From Polaromonas sp. (GTDB lineage: Bacteria; Pseudomonadota; Gammaproteobacteria; Burkholderiales; Burkholderiaceae_C), in the NCBI RefSeq assembly GCF_016185115.1, contig NZ_JACPOF010000017.1, positions 1 through 64,000 on the forward strand: 64,000 nt of DNA. Direction: 5' to 3'. How positions within the stretch are numbered: position 1 is the stretch's first letter; every line of letters starts with the position of its first letter. This document shows positions 1 through 9,114 of the stretch, one piece after another. The notes beneath the pieces are model-generated. The model had not been told where the DNA came from, made no database searches, and was given only the letters and a program-made list of their open reading frames with translations. Both the position numbers and the translations under genes were made by a program.

Positions 1-439
1 CAAAAGAAAGGCGACCCGACGTCTGGGTCCTTTCGCTGCGCTACAGGCAACCTGCGGTGCTCGATTACGTCGGCGGGAAATACAACTCGCTTCGCTCACA
101 CAAGTTTTTCCCCTTGATGCCGTCTCCATCTCCGCTCCTCGGCCCAGCCTCAACGGGGTGGGGATTAAATTCGGGCTCGGATTCGGATCCGGGGAGCCTC
201 AAGCGCGAAGCGCTTGAGGCGAGTCTTGGGGTTTTGTATCTGTATTTGTCTTCCTCCCCTAACCCTTGGAGAGGAGCCGAGAAGCGCAGGGCCAGACGGA
301 TCAGGGCTGAAACTTGTCTGAGCGAAGCGAGTTGTTTCAGACCCCGCCTGGACCGAGCATCGCAGGGTGCCCCGCAGGGGACGACGAACAGGGTCGCCTT
401 TTCTTTTCGTTAGTTTTCTTTTGGCGAAGCAAAAGAAAA
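1..439. repeat. Hairpin-rich non-coding element bounded by inverted repeats
   Basis: No convincing gene lies in the first 574 bases. The stretch is full of inverted repeats. Its left end (1-17, ending GGCGACCC) is the inverse of 391-408 (starting GGGTCGCC, then a T/C run). A perfect 10-bp hairpin has arms 196-205 and 211-220 (GCCTCAAGCG). A looser one joins CTGAAAC near 307 to GTTTCAG near 334. A perfect 10-bp stem TTTTCTTTTG lies at 414-423 and 430-439. I infer a dispersed palindromic element of the Comamonadaceae kind. It may extend past the left edge of the window. Confidence 0.5.
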
Positions 440-574
440 GTGACTAGCCGCCGGGCTACCCCCGGCTTGGTCATGAAGGGCAACAACGTCAAACCAGAAC
501 AGTCATCAACCCCGTCCTACAGACGATAACCAGACCCAACCCCAGAATCATTGTTTGACTTAAAAGGAGCAAAC

Positions 575-1012
575 ATGATCGAAAAATCTGCATCAGTCCA
601 TTGGCAAGGCGCTGGCAAAACCGGCCAGGGCCAGATCAGCACCGAGACCGGTGCACTAAAAAGTTATCCCTATGGCTTCGGCAGCCGCTTCGGTGATGAC
701 CGCAAGGGCACCAACCCGGAAGAAATCGTGGGTGCGGCACATGCCGCCTGCTTCACCATGGCATTTGCCTTTGCCTGCGAAAAAGCCGGCATCAACACAG
801 AGGTCATAGACACCAAAGCCGTCGTACGCCTGGCAAAGGACGGTGATGGCTTCAAGATTGACCGCATCGCGCTGACGCTCGATGCCAAAGTACCGGGCAT
901 TGACGAAGCCACCTTCCAGCAAATTGCCCAGGGCGCCAAGGCCGGTTGCCCGCTGTCGAAAGCGCTGGCCGGCGTGCACGAGATCACACTCAAGGCAACG
1001 CTGCTCAAGTAA
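575..1012 (+). CDS. osmC: OsmC-family peroxiredoxin
   Basis: Cytosolic thiol peroxidase that reduces organic hydroperoxides and protects against oxidative and osmotic stress. The 145-residue product carries the two catalytic cysteines at exactly the E. coli OsmC positions, Cys59 (in AHAACF) and Cys125 (in AGCPLS). It also has the GTNPEE segment that begins the helix before Cys59. The ATG at 575 is preferred over an in-frame TTG at 551 because AAGGAG lies five bases upstream of it. The gene appears to be monocistronic. The next gene, a Bug-type binding protein, starts 71 bp later and has no evident functional link. The length is normal for the family. Confidence 0.93.
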   Translation: MIEKSASVHWQGAGKTGQGQISTETGALKSYPYGFGSRFGDDRKGTNPEEIVGAAHAACFTMAFAFACEKAGINTEVIDTKAVVRLAKDGDGFKIDRIALTLDAKVPGIDEATFQQIAQGAKAGCPLSKALAGVHEITLKATLLK

Positions 1013-1083
1013 AACCGCATCAGGCACGGCGGCGCGACCGCTGTTTATCATGCGTGTTCAATGCATAACAACAGGAGACACGC

Positions 1084-2046
1084 ATGTTCAAACCCAAAGC
1101 CGCCCTGGTCGCCCTGCTGCTCGCTGCCAGCACCGTTGCGAATGCAGCCTTCCCTGAGAAACCGATTCGCATCGTCATAGGCTTCCCGGCTGGCGGCCCG
1201 CTGGACCAGCATGCGCGCCTGCTGACCGACAGGCTGCAGGCCGTGCTCGGCCAGCCCATCATCGTCGACTACAAATCCGGCGCGGGCGGTACCGTGGGTG
1301 CGCAGGATGTGATGAAGGCAGCGCCTGACGGCTACACGCTCATGCTGGCCAACACCGGCGTCATGGTCATCAACCCTGCCCTCTACACAAAACTGCCCTA
1401 CAACACGCTCAAAGACTTCACACCGATTGCGCGCACCGCCATGCAGCCGCTTGCGCTGCTGGTCAACCCCAAACTGCCGGTGAACAACCTCAAGGAATTC
1501 ATCGCCTACGCGAAGGCGCGGCCGGGCCAGGTCAACTACGGCTCGGCGGGCAACGGCGGCATCAGCCACCTGGTGCCTGAGATGTTCAAGAACGCGACTG
1601 GGCTCTTTCTTGTGCACATTCCCTACCGTGGCAGTGCACCGGCGTTTACCGACCTGATGGCCGGGCAGGTGCAGTTCATGGGGGAATCCATCCCCCAGGC
1701 AGCCAACTATCACAAGCAGGGCAAGGTGCGCGCCCTGGCCGTCACCAGCAAAGAGCGCAACCCTGCCTTGCCGGATGTACCTACCGTCATTGAATCGGGC
1801 GTCAAGGGTTTTGAGGTGGTTGGTTTCTACGGCTTCCTGGCGCCCGCAGGCCTGCCGAAAGACGTCACCGCCAAATTGAGCGATGCATTCAAACAGGTCA
1901 TGACCAACCCCGATATCCGCAACCGCATGGTGGCCCAGGGCGCAGACCCGGCCTTCATGGGCAGCGAGGAGTTCGGGCAGTTCCTGGCGGCAGAAATGCC
2001 GCGCTGGGCGGCAGCCGTGAAAGCCTCGGGCGCGCGGCTGGACTGA
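1084..2046 (+). CDS. Bug-family (TctC) tripartite tricarboxylate-type solute-binding protein
   Basis: Periplasmic solute receptor of the Bug/TctC family, which in Burkholderiales binds carboxylates, amino acids or aromatic acids for TTT transporters or acts as a sensor. The 320-residue product has a cleavable signal peptide of about 21 residues ending TVANA. The mature start FPEKPIRIVIGFPAGGP and the internal VNYGSAGNGG and HIPYRG segments are hallmarks of the family. No TctA or TctB membrane genes are nearby, which is usual for these expanded orphan receptors. The ligand cannot be read from sequence. A second, divergent paralogue lies at 59846-60853. Confidence 0.9.
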   Translation: MFKPKAALVALLLAASTVANAAFPEKPIRIVIGFPAGGPLDQHARLLTDRLQAVLGQPIIVDYKSGAGGTVGAQDVMKAAPDGYTLMLANTGVMVINPALYTKLPYNTLKDFTPIARTAMQPLALLVNPKLPVNNLKEFIAYAKARPGQVNYGSAGNGGISHLVPEMFKNATGLFLVHIPYRGSAPAFTDLMAGQVQFMGESIPQAANYHKQGKVRALAVTSKERNPALPDVPTVIESGVKGFEVVGFYGFLAPAGLPKDVTAKLSDAFKQVMTNPDIRNRMVAQGADPAFMGSEEFGQFLAAEMPRWAAAVKASGARLD

Positions 2047-2140
2047 ACACGAGGTTCCCAAACCTGGTGCGGCCAGTCATGCAAACCCGGTTGCACGCGC
2101 TCAAACAGTGCTCCAAATACGCCAGACTGGTGCCCACAAC

Positions 2141-2150
2141 TTGTATACCA
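2141..2150. promoter_or_regulatory. Possible GntR operator
   Basis: TTGTATACCA is a near-palindrome of the TNGT-NN-ACNA type bound by FCD-domain GntR regulators. It sits about 50 bases before the GntR gene, where it could autoregulate the regulator and the ABC importer that follows. Inferred from position and shape only. Confidence 0.35.
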
Positions 2151-2200
2151 GTTTTATAAGCACTTGAAATAGCTGGCACGCTAGTTGCACCTGTGGATGC

Positions 2201-2989
2201 ATGGCCACTGCATCAGACATCAGCAACCGCATCATTGAAGCTGTCATGGCGCAGAAGCTTGCGCCGGGCTCCCGTCTTGGCGAACAGCAACTGGCCATGC
2301 TGTTCGACTGCAGTCGCACCATTGTTCGTGAAGCGCTCAACCAGCTCGCTGCGCGAGGCATCGTCACCGTCAGCAGCCGCCGCGGCTGGTATGTGATCGA
2401 ACCCTCACAGGAAGAAGCCCGCGAGGCCTTTGAAGCGCGCCGGGTGATAGAGATGGGCCTGATCCGCTGCACGCCAGAGGTCAACAAGGCGGCCATCAAG
2501 CAACTGAAGAACCACCTCAGCCGCGAGAAAGCCGCCATCAAGGGCAGTGACGTCGGCCTGCGCAGCTTTTTGCTGGGTGATTTTCATGTCTGCCTGGCCG
2601 AGTGCCTGGGCAACAGCCTGCTGGCCGATACCCTGCGCGACTTCACCGCGCGCACCACGCTGATCGCCATGCTGTACCAGTCGTCGCACGATGCGGCGCA
2701 GTCGTGTGAAGAGCACGTGCAGATTGTCCAGGCGCTTGAAAAAGGCGACCTGGCTCTGGCTGAAAAACTCATGCAATCGCACATCGGCAGCGTGCAGGCC
2801 ACACTCAAATTGCAAACCGCCAGCGGCGATCCGCTGGCGCAGTTGCGCAATGCACTCAGCCCACTGATGACCCCTGAGCAAGCCTCCGCCAAATCGGCAC
2901 AAGACTTGCATACAAGGCCACCCAAAACCCGCCGGGGTGCGGCCAAAACCCCTGATGAACCTTCAACCTACCTGGGAGCATTGTTATGA
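2201..2989 (+). CDS. GntR-family regulator (FadR/FCD subfamily)
   Basis: Ligand-responsive DNA-binding regulator, most likely of the downstream amino-acid-type ABC importer. The first 75 or so residues form the GntR winged helix-turn-helix (LGEQQLAMLFDCSRTIVREA). Residues from about 80 to 220 are an all-helical FCD ligand domain with the expected scattered His, Asp and Arg residues. The final 40 residues are a low-complexity tail. Its stop overlaps the start of the binding-protein gene by ATGA at 2986-2989, so the two are translationally coupled. That makes it the first gene of the operon and an obvious local regulator. The effector is unknown; an amino acid or its catabolite is plausible. 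Confidence 0.88.
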   Translation: MATASDISNRIIEAVMAQKLAPGSRLGEQQLAMLFDCSRTIVREALNQLAARGIVTVSSRRGWYVIEPSQEEAREAFEARRVIEMGLIRCTPEVNKAAIKQLKNHLSREKAAIKGSDVGLRSFLLGDFHVCLAECLGNSLLADTLRDFTARTTLIAMLYQSSHDAAQSCEEHVQIVQALEKGDLALAEKLMQSHIGSVQATLKLQTASGDPLAQLRNALSPLMTPEQASAKSAQDLHTRPPKTRRGAAKTPDEPSTYLGALL

Positions 2990-3774
2990 AAGCCAGCAAA
3001 CGTATTTTTTCAATCGGCCTCGCCGCAGCAGCACTGCTGGCCACCTTTGGCGCGCACGCTGATGCGCTCGATGACATCGTGAAAGCGAAAAAAATCATCA
3101 TCGCCATCCCGACAGACTTCCCTCCCTATGGTTTTGTCGGCACAGACCTGAAGCCACAGGGCCTGGACATCGACATGGCCAACTACATCGCTGCCAAGAT
3201 GGGCGTGGCGATTGAACTGGCCCCGGTGACCAGCGCCAACCGCATTGCTTACCTGTCTACCCGCAAGGCCGACCTGGTGATCTCTACGCTGGGCAAAAAC
3301 CCCGAACGCGAAAAAGTCATCGATTTCACCTCGGCCTACTCACCTTTCTTCCAGGCGGTGTTTGCCCCCAAAACCGTGAACATCAAGGGCTTTGCCGACC
3401 TGGCTGGCAAAAGCGTGGGCGTAACGCGCGGCGCGATTGAAGACCAGGAACTCACCAAACTGGCCCCTGCGGGCTCAGACGTCAAACGTTTCGAAGACAA
3501 CAACGCCACAGTGTCGTCCTATGTGGCTGGCCAGGTGCAGGCGATTGCCACAGGCGCATCCGTGGCCGGCAACATGATGGCGAAAAACCCGCAACTCGGC
3601 ACCGAGTTCAAGCTGCTGCTCAAGGATTCGCCCAACTTCATCGGCGTAGGCAAGGGCGAAGACAAGCTGCGCCTGAAGGTCAACGAGATCATTGCTGCGG
3701 CCAAGTCGTCAGGAGACCTCGACAAGATGGCCGTGAAGTGGCTGGGTCGCCCAGCAGGCGATCTACCTAAATAA
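2986..3774 (+). CDS. Family 3 amino-acid ABC transporter substrate-binding protein
   Basis: Periplasmic receptor of a polar amino-acid-type ABC importer. A signal peptide of about 26 residues (KRIFSIGLAAAALLATFGAHA) precedes a SBP_bac_3 domain. Typical elements are IPTDFPPYGFVG near the start, LDIDMANYIAAKMG, DLVISTLGKNPEREKVIDFT and the type I lobe hinge. It is translationally coupled to the upstream GntR gene. It is separated from the permease gene by 153 bp that hold a dispersed repeat, so permease expression may differ from that of the receptor. The substrate cannot be determined from sequence. Confidence 0.9.
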   Translation: MKASKRIFSIGLAAAALLATFGAHADALDDIVKAKKIIIAIPTDFPPYGFVGTDLKPQGLDIDMANYIAAKMGVAIELAPVTSANRIAYLSTRKADLVISTLGKNPEREKVIDFTSAYSPFFQAVFAPKTVNIKGFADLAGKSVGVTRGAIEDQELTKLAPAGSDVKRFEDNNATVSSYVAGQVQAIATGASVAGNMMAKNPQLGTEFKLLLKDSPNFIGVGKGEDKLRLKVNEIIAAAKSSGDLDKMAVKWLGRPAGDLPK

Positions 3775-3835
3775 CACTTAGCGTCGCAGCGACCTATCGC
3801 GAAGCGTTGGTCTCGGCGATATCCAGGCAAGGGAC

Positions 3836-3922
3836 AGCGCGGAACCGGCTTCGCCGGGCCGCAGATGTCGCCCCCTTGAGGGGGTTCCGGCTACACGAAG
3901 TGAGCCGAGACAGGGGGGAGCC
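3836..3922 (+). repeat. Dispersed repeat family 2, copy a
   Basis: About 87 bp with the layout GCCGGGCCGC, then a C-run/GAGGGGG hairpin, then CTACACGAAGTGA and a G-rich tail. Related copies lie at 22325-22409 (same strand) and 41154-41236 (opposite strand). This copy separates the binding-protein gene from the first permease gene, and its G-rich tail (GGGGGGAG at about 3912-3919) lies where the permease ribosome-binding site should be. Confidence 0.7.
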
Positions 3923-3927
3923 CAAAT

Positions 3928-4590
3928 ATGCGTGTTGAACTCGATTTTGTTGCTGTGCTGAGCCAGTGGCCTTTGCTTGTCAAAGGTGTCGCGTGGACGG
4001 TCGGCCTGACGGTTATTTCTGCCGTGATTGGCGTGGTGATCGGCATTGCCTTTGCCTGGTCGCGCTCGCATGGCTCGGTGTGGTTGAAGGCTGTGGTGGG
4101 CACCTATGTGGAGCTCATACGCAACACGCCTTTTATCGTGCAGCTCTTTTTTGTCTACTTCGGACTGCCGGCTGCGGGGGTCAAGCTGTCGCCTGAGGTA
4201 GCGTCCATCATCGCGATGGTGATCAACCTCAGCGCCTATGCGACGGAGATCATTCGTGCAGGCATCGACGCCACACCCAAGGGGCAGATCGAGGCGGCCA
4301 TGAGCCTGGCGCTTAACCGCATACAGACATTCATCCGCGTGGTGCTGCCGCCTGCGCTGCGCAAGGTCTGGCCTTCGCTGGTGAGCCAGATCATCATCGT
4401 CATGCTGGGCTCGGCAGTGTGCGGGCAGATCTCGACCGCAGAATTGAGCTACGCCGCCAACCTGATACAGAGCCGCAACTTCCGCGCGTTTGAGGCTTAT
4501 ATCGTGGCGACTGTGATCTATCTTTCGCTCGCCATAGCCGTTCGTCAGCTATTGAATTGGCTCGGCCCAAAATTTCTTTTCGGGAGATAA
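3928..4590 (+). CDS. Amino-acid ABC transporter permease (HisM/GlnP type), first subunit
   Basis: Inner-membrane subunit of the importer encoded at 2986-6013. The 220-residue product has about five membrane spans. It carries the EAA loop that docks on the ATPase, with the pattern EIIRAGIDATPKGQIEAA near residues 107-124. NTPFIVQLFFVYFGLP is characteristic of the polar amino-acid permease family. The start ATG is preceded by GGGGGGAGCCC, which comes from the tail of a dispersed repeat. The second permease gene begins 3 bp after this gene's stop, so the two are probably co-translated and form a heterodimer. Confidence 0.9.
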   Translation: MRVELDFVAVLSQWPLLVKGVAWTVGLTVISAVIGVVIGIAFAWSRSHGSVWLKAVVGTYVELIRNTPFIVQLFFVYFGLPAAGVKLSPEVASIIAMVINLSAYATEIIRAGIDATPKGQIEAAMSLALNRIQTFIRVVLPPALRKVWPSLVSQIIIVMLGSAVCGQISTAELSYAANLIQSRNFRAFEAYIVATVIYLSLAIAVRQLLNWLGPKFLFGR

Positions 4591-4593
4591 GCC

Positions 4594-5230
4594 ATGGTTG
4601 ACTTCTCTGTCTGGGATATCTTCCGCAACCTGCTGCTGGCAGCGCGCTGGACTGTTGTGCTCTCACTCATCGCCTTTATTGGCGGCGGGCTGGTCGCCTT
4701 GCTGCTGCTGGTTGCGAGGCTGTCCAAGGTCAAGGGCATAGGCCCCTTTGTCGGCGGTTATGTGCAGCTCTTCCAGGGCACACCGCTGCTGATGCAGCTC
4801 TTTCTGGCCTACTTCGGACTGGCCCTGTTTGGGGTGCGGACCTCTGCATGGGTGGCTGCATCGATGGCGCTCATCCTCTACACCAGCGCCTACCTGACCG
4901 AGATCTGGCGCGGCTGCGTGGCCTCCATCCCCAAGGGCCAGTGGGAGGCGGGCCAGAGCCTGGCGCTGAGCTTTCGTGAGCAGTTGCAGTACATCGTGTT
5001 GCCACAGGCCATCAAGATTGCCATCCCGCCCACCGTCGGCTTCCTGGTTCAGGTGGTCAAGGGCACGGCGCTGGCGTCGGTCATCGGCTTCATCGAGCTG
5101 ACCAAGGCCGGCACCATGATCACCAACGCCACCTTCAAGCCTTTTGTCGTCTACAGCTGTGTCGCCCTCATGTACTTTGCGCTGTGTTTCCCCATCAGCC
5201 TGTACGCCAAGATCCTGGAAAGGAAAATCA

Positions 5231-5247
<17 letters not shown>
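4594..5247 (+). CDS. Amino-acid ABC transporter permease, second subunit
   Basis: Paralogue and probable heterodimer partner of the preceding permease. The 217-residue product has about five membrane spans. Its EAA loop reads CVASIPKGQWEAGQSLAL near residues 109-126, and GTPLLMQLFLAYFGLALFG is typical of the family. The gene is packed between its partner (3-bp gap) and the ATPase gene, whose start it overlaps by 17 bp, so a single polycistronic mRNA is likely. Two different permeases with one ATPase and one receptor is the common arrangement for Glu/Asp, Gln and His-type importers. Confidence 0.9.
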
Positions 5248-6013
<766 letters not shown>

Positions 6014-6075
6014 GGCATAAGCGCAGGCGGGACACTCCTGGCCGTCACCCAGCTTTAATGCGGGAACGGCACAAT

Positions 6076-6104
6076 AAGCGGCGTGACTCTACGCCGCTTT
6101 TTTT
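6076..6104 (+). terminator. Intrinsic terminator overlapping the start of the next gene
   Basis: A perfect 9-bp stem, AAGCGGCGT (6076-6084) and ACGCCGCTT (6091-6099), with a GACTCT loop is followed by five further T residues. It is well placed to end the ABC importer operon. The GTG start of the phosphodiesterase gene (6083-6085) lies inside the stem and loop. Confidence 0.85.
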
Positions 6105-7051
6105 ACGCCCTTCTCCTGCTCTGCTGCCTGCCAGCCGGAAGTTTTGCATTTGACCTGCAAGGCCACAGGGGCGCCCGTGGGCTGGCACCTGAAAACACAC
6201 TCGCCGCTTTTGAGCAGGCATTGAAAACCGGCGTCACCACACTGGAGCTGGACATCGGCGTCACCGCCGACGGCGTGGTGATCATCTCTCACGACCCCTG
6301 GCTCAACCCTGCCTTTACCCGTGATGCGAATGGCCAGTGGCTGCAAGGCCCGCGCGGGCCGCTGCTTCGCTCACTGACATTTGCACAGCTTCAGGCGTAT
6401 GACGTCGGGCGCATCAACCCGGCATCCAGCTATGCCAGCCAGTTCAGCAGCCAGCAAGCGGTGGACGGACAGCGTATTCCGGCACTCTCCGCATTGTTCG
6501 AGATGATCAAGGCGGCGGGCGCGAACAGCATGCGTTTCAATATTGAAACCAAACTCAACCCGTTGGCACCCGCAGACACAGTCAGCCCGGAGGCCATGAC
6601 GCAGGCCCTGCTGAAAGTCGTGCGCGAAGCGGGCCTGACCCAACGTGTGACGGTGCAGAGCTTTGACTGGCGTTCGCTGAAACTTGTCCAGCAACTTGAA
6701 CCGTCCGTAAACACAGCCTGCCTGGGTGCACAATCTGCAACCGGCGACACGCTGCAAAGCGGCGTGTGGACGGCGGGTCTGAAGCTGGCCAACTACGCTG
6801 GTGTGCCGCAACTCGTGAAGGCCGCAGGCTGCACCATCTGGTCGCCCAATGCGGCGTCGCTCACGCAGGATCTGGTGAAGCAGGCACAGGCGCTCGGCCT
6901 CAAGGTACTCCCATGGACAGTCAATGCCCCCGCCGACATGCAGAAGCTGCTGGAATGGCATGTCGATGGCATCATCACCGACTACCCTGACCGCCTGCGG
7001 ACCGTGATGCAACAACGCGGCATGCCGCTGCCTCCGGCCTTCAACCGCTAG
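6083..7051 (+). CDS. Secreted glycerophosphodiester phosphodiesterase
   Basis: Hydrolyses deacylated phospholipids such as glycerophosphocholine to glycerol 3-phosphate and an alcohol, in the periplasm. The 322-residue product starts with a signal peptide (MTLRRFFYALLLLCC, ending GSFA). The GDPD barrel follows, with HRGARGLAPENT near residues 28-39, the metal ligands in TLELDIGVTADG and the catalytic His of ISHDPWLNP. The length suits the periplasmic GlpQ-like enzymes. The only plausible start is the GTG at 6083, which is inside the terminator of the preceding operon. The signal peptide codons are therefore part of that hairpin and its T-tract. Exact substrate unknown. Confidence 0.88.
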   Translation: MTLRRFFYALLLLCCLPAGSFAFDLQGHRGARGLAPENTLAAFEQALKTGVTTLELDIGVTADGVVIISHDPWLNPAFTRDANGQWLQGPRGPLLRSLTFAQLQAYDVGRINPASSYASQFSSQQAVDGQRIPALSALFEMIKAAGANSMRFNIETKLNPLAPADTVSPEAMTQALLKVVREAGLTQRVTVQSFDWRSLKLVQQLEPSVNTACLGAQSATGDTLQSGVWTAGLKLANYAGVPQLVKAAGCTIWSPNAASLTQDLVKQAQALGLKVLPWTVNAPADMQKLLEWHVDGIITDYPDRLRTVMQQRGMPLPPAFNR

Positions 7052-7089
7052 CTTCTTTCAATAACCGCGTTACTTTCCTGCCGAATTTC

Positions 7090-8271
7090 ATGCCGCCGAT
7101 TCTTTATTTCTTCGCGCTCTGCAACCTCGTCATTGGCAGCAGTGCCTTTGCGCTGAACGGCATTCTGCAGCCTGTCAGCACGGCACTCGGTATCAGCGTC
7201 GCAGCGGCAGGCCAGGTCATGACGGCCTATGCCATTGCCACCGCAGTACTGGCGCCACTCTTTATTGTGCTGACGGCAAGATGGCCCAAAAAACGTACGG
7301 TGCAGTTTTCACTGGCGCTGTTTACCGCGGGGTGCCTGCTGTCTGCCCTGGCGCCCAACCTGCTGACGCTGCTGATGGGCCGCGCGCTCATGGGCGCGGG
7401 CGCGATGTTCACGGCAACCGCATCGGCGCTGGCCGTGACCATGGTGTCGCCTGCGCTGCGGGGCCGTGCACTGTCGACCGTATTCATGGGCATGAGCATC
7501 AGCTATGCCGTCGGGCTGCCCCTGGGGGCTTGGCTGGGTTTTGAATACGGCTGGCGCGTACCCATGTGGCTGTCTGTTGCCGCAAGCCTGTCGGCACTGG
7601 TGGCCGCCAGCTGGTTGATCCCGTCAGGCATGAGCAGCGGCTCTGCAAGCTTTGCCGGCTTCAGGGCTGCGGCGCGCCAGGGTGCGGTGCTGCGCATATG
7701 GCTGCGTACCCTGCTGTCATTTGTGGCGATCTTCAGCGTGTTCACCTACATCGGACCGGTGCTGCTGACGCTCAACCCCATGGGTTCCAGCCAGCTGGCG
7801 ATGATACTGGTCATGTTTGGCCTTGCAGGTGTGGTCGGCTCGGCGGCAGGCGGCTGGGCGAGCGACCGTTTCGGTGCCATGAGAACCATCCAAACCGGTC
7901 TGGTTGTGCTGATTGCCATGCTTGCCGTACTGCCCTTCACGGCCGGCCATATGCCATTGATGCTGTTGGTACTGGCCGTATGGGCCATTTTCGGCTTTGG
8001 CCTGATGTCGCCACAGCAAAGCCTGCTGGCCAGCCTGTCGCCCGCGCAGGCACCTCTTTTGCTCAGTCTGAATTCATCCATGCTTTACATAGGCACGGCG
8101 CTGGGCGCCATCATCAGCGGCGCGGCCATCAGCCACACCGGGTTTGCGCACATCGCGTGGGTGGGCACACCGTTTGGACTGGCCGCCGTCCTGACGCTGC
8201 TGTTTGATCGCACACCGCAAGCTTTGCCAGTCAGGGCCACAGCGGCCGTAGCGTCGGAGTGCCGCTCATGA
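7090..8271 (+). CDS. MFS transporter (DHA1, AraJ-like)
   Basis: Inner-membrane secondary transporter, probably a drug or sugar exporter driven by the proton gradient. The 393-residue product has about 12 hydrophobic segments. A motif A-like cytoplasmic loop (TARWPKKRTVQFS) follows the second span, and GRALMGAGAMFTATASALA fits the fourth-span region. The gene lies 38 bp after the phosphodiesterase gene on the same strand. Its stop overlaps the start of a small unknown gene by ATGA at 8268-8271, which suggests co-translation. The substrate is unknown. Confidence 0.83.
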   Translation: MPPILYFFALCNLVIGSSAFALNGILQPVSTALGISVAAAGQVMTAYAIATAVLAPLFIVLTARWPKKRTVQFSLALFTAGCLLSALAPNLLTLLMGRALMGAGAMFTATASALAVTMVSPALRGRALSTVFMGMSISYAVGLPLGAWLGFEYGWRVPMWLSVAASLSALVAASWLIPSGMSSGSASFAGFRAAARQGAVLRIWLRTLLSFVAIFSVFTYIGPVLLTLNPMGSSQLAMILVMFGLAGVVGSAAGGWASDRFGAMRTIQTGLVVLIAMLAVLPFTAGHMPLMLLVLAVWAIFGFGLMSPQQSLLASLSPAQAPLLLSLNSSMLYIGTALGAIISGAAISHTGFAHIAWVGTPFGLAAVLTLLFDRTPQALPVRATAAVASECRS

Positions 8272-8546
8272 CACCCCAATCCCAACTGGACATCCTGCAG
8301 TCTGCGCTGCAACAGCTGCGCAACGAGCCCTCACAACCATCGGCTTTTTCAAACCTTGCACGAGGTCAGCAAACGCTGACGGCGGCGCTGCCGGAACGCT
8401 TCAACGAGGTGTTGCTGCAGTTGCTGGACAGGCTTGAGTCGAGCGCACTGTTCACGGAAGAGAGTTGTTCTTTCAGTCACGCCGGGCTGCTCGACAGCCT
8501 GCAAATGTGGATGGACAAGGCGCAGCTGCAGCTGAAAAAGGGCTGA
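8268..8546 (+). CDS. Small protein of unknown function
   Basis: A 92-residue, soluble, mostly helical product rich in Leu, Gln and Ser, with no signal peptide or membrane span. I do not recognise a family. The case that it is real rests on the ATGA overlap with the upstream MFS gene, the tight packing against the convergent cadR gene (14-bp gap), and a composition that looks like protein rather than a shadow frame. ATG at 8268 is preferred to a GTG at 8259. It may have an accessory role with the transporter, but nothing in the sequence proves it. Confidence 0.6.
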   Translation: MTPQSQLDILQSALQQLRNEPSQPSAFSNLARGQQTLTAALPERFNEVLLQLLDRLESSALFTEESCSFSHAGLLDSLQMWMDKAQLQLKKG

Positions 8547-8560
8547 TCCTGAACGTGGCC

Positions 8561-9034
8561 CTACACGTGACGTTTGCGGCCTGCAGGCGCCTTCGCCGCC
8601 AGAGGCATCGCATCGGCGCGCTCATGCAGTGCTTCAATGATGTGGCAGTGCGTGTCCGATCCGTCACAGCGGCTGCGCAGGGCCTGCAGATCCTTTTCAA
8701 GCACTTTCAGTTCAGCCAACCGGGCTCGCACGTGGGCCAGGTGGCCATCGAGCGCGCCCCGGGCGGTCTCGCAATCGGCCTTGATCTTGAGGTCAAGTCC
8801 AAGCAGGGTGCGCACTTCGTCCAGCGACATGTCCAGCGCGCGGCACAGACGTATGAAACGCAGCTGGTGCACGTCGCCTTCGCTGTAGAAGCGGTAGCTG
8901 TTCTCACTTCGGCCATGCGGGCTGAGCAGCTTTTCCTTTTCATAAAAGCGGATGTTGGCCGTGCTGACGCCGCTCAGCCTTGCAGCATCGCCGATCAGAT
9001 AACCCTGTACCGGCAGGGGGCTTGAAGAAGGCAT
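8561..9034 (-). CDS. cadR: MerR-family Cd(II)/Pb(II)-responsive regulator CadR
   Basis: Metal-sensing activator that under-twists a 19-bp-spaced promoter. The 157-residue product has the MerR helix-turn-helix at residues 12-50 (IGDAARLSGVSTANIRFYEK), a long dimerisation helix, and three cysteines at 88, 123 and 130. Their spacing is identical to the Cd-binding Cys77, Cys112 and Cys119 of Pseudomonas putida CadR, with a uniform shift of 11. The tail is short and lacks the long His-rich end seen in some CadR proteins. It is divergently transcribed from a CDF cation exporter, and the shared promoter has the MerR layout. Confidence 0.9.
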   Translation of the reverse strand: MPSSSPLPVQGYLIGDAARLSGVSTANIRFYEKEKLLSPHGRSENSYRFYSEGDVHQLRFIRLCRALDMSLDEVRTLLGLDLKIKADCETARGALDGHLAHVRARLAELKVLEKDLQALRSRCDGSDTHCHIIEALHERADAMPLAAKAPAGRKRHV

Positions 9035-9037
9035 CGC

Positions 9038-9068
9038 TTGACCTTAAAGTGACTTCAGGGTTTCAAAT
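9038..9068 (+). promoter_or_regulatory. MerR-type promoter and CadR operator
   Basis: The -35 box TTGACC (9038-9043) and the -10 box TCAAAT (9063-9068) are separated by 19 bp, the long spacer typical of MerR-activated promoters. The spacer holds a 21-bp dyad at 9041-9061, beginning ACCTTAAAGT and ending CTTCAGGGT, in which 8 of 10 base pairs match. This is the expected binding site of CadR, driving the CDF exporter to the right. Confidence 0.85.
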
Positions 9069-9114
9069 CATGCCATGAACCACAAAAACCGTGGTTTTCA
9101 AAGAGAAAGAACAG

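Noticed and set aside
57..413. An open frame of 118 codons in the left-end element
   Set aside because: It crosses several perfect hairpins, has no ribosome-binding site and a composition unlike the other proteins. I treat it as a chance frame.
1048..2061. Long minus-strand frame (337 codons) opposite the Bug receptor gene
   Set aside because: A shadow of the plus-strand gene, which has a signal peptide and full family motifs. High GC content makes such long antisense frames common.
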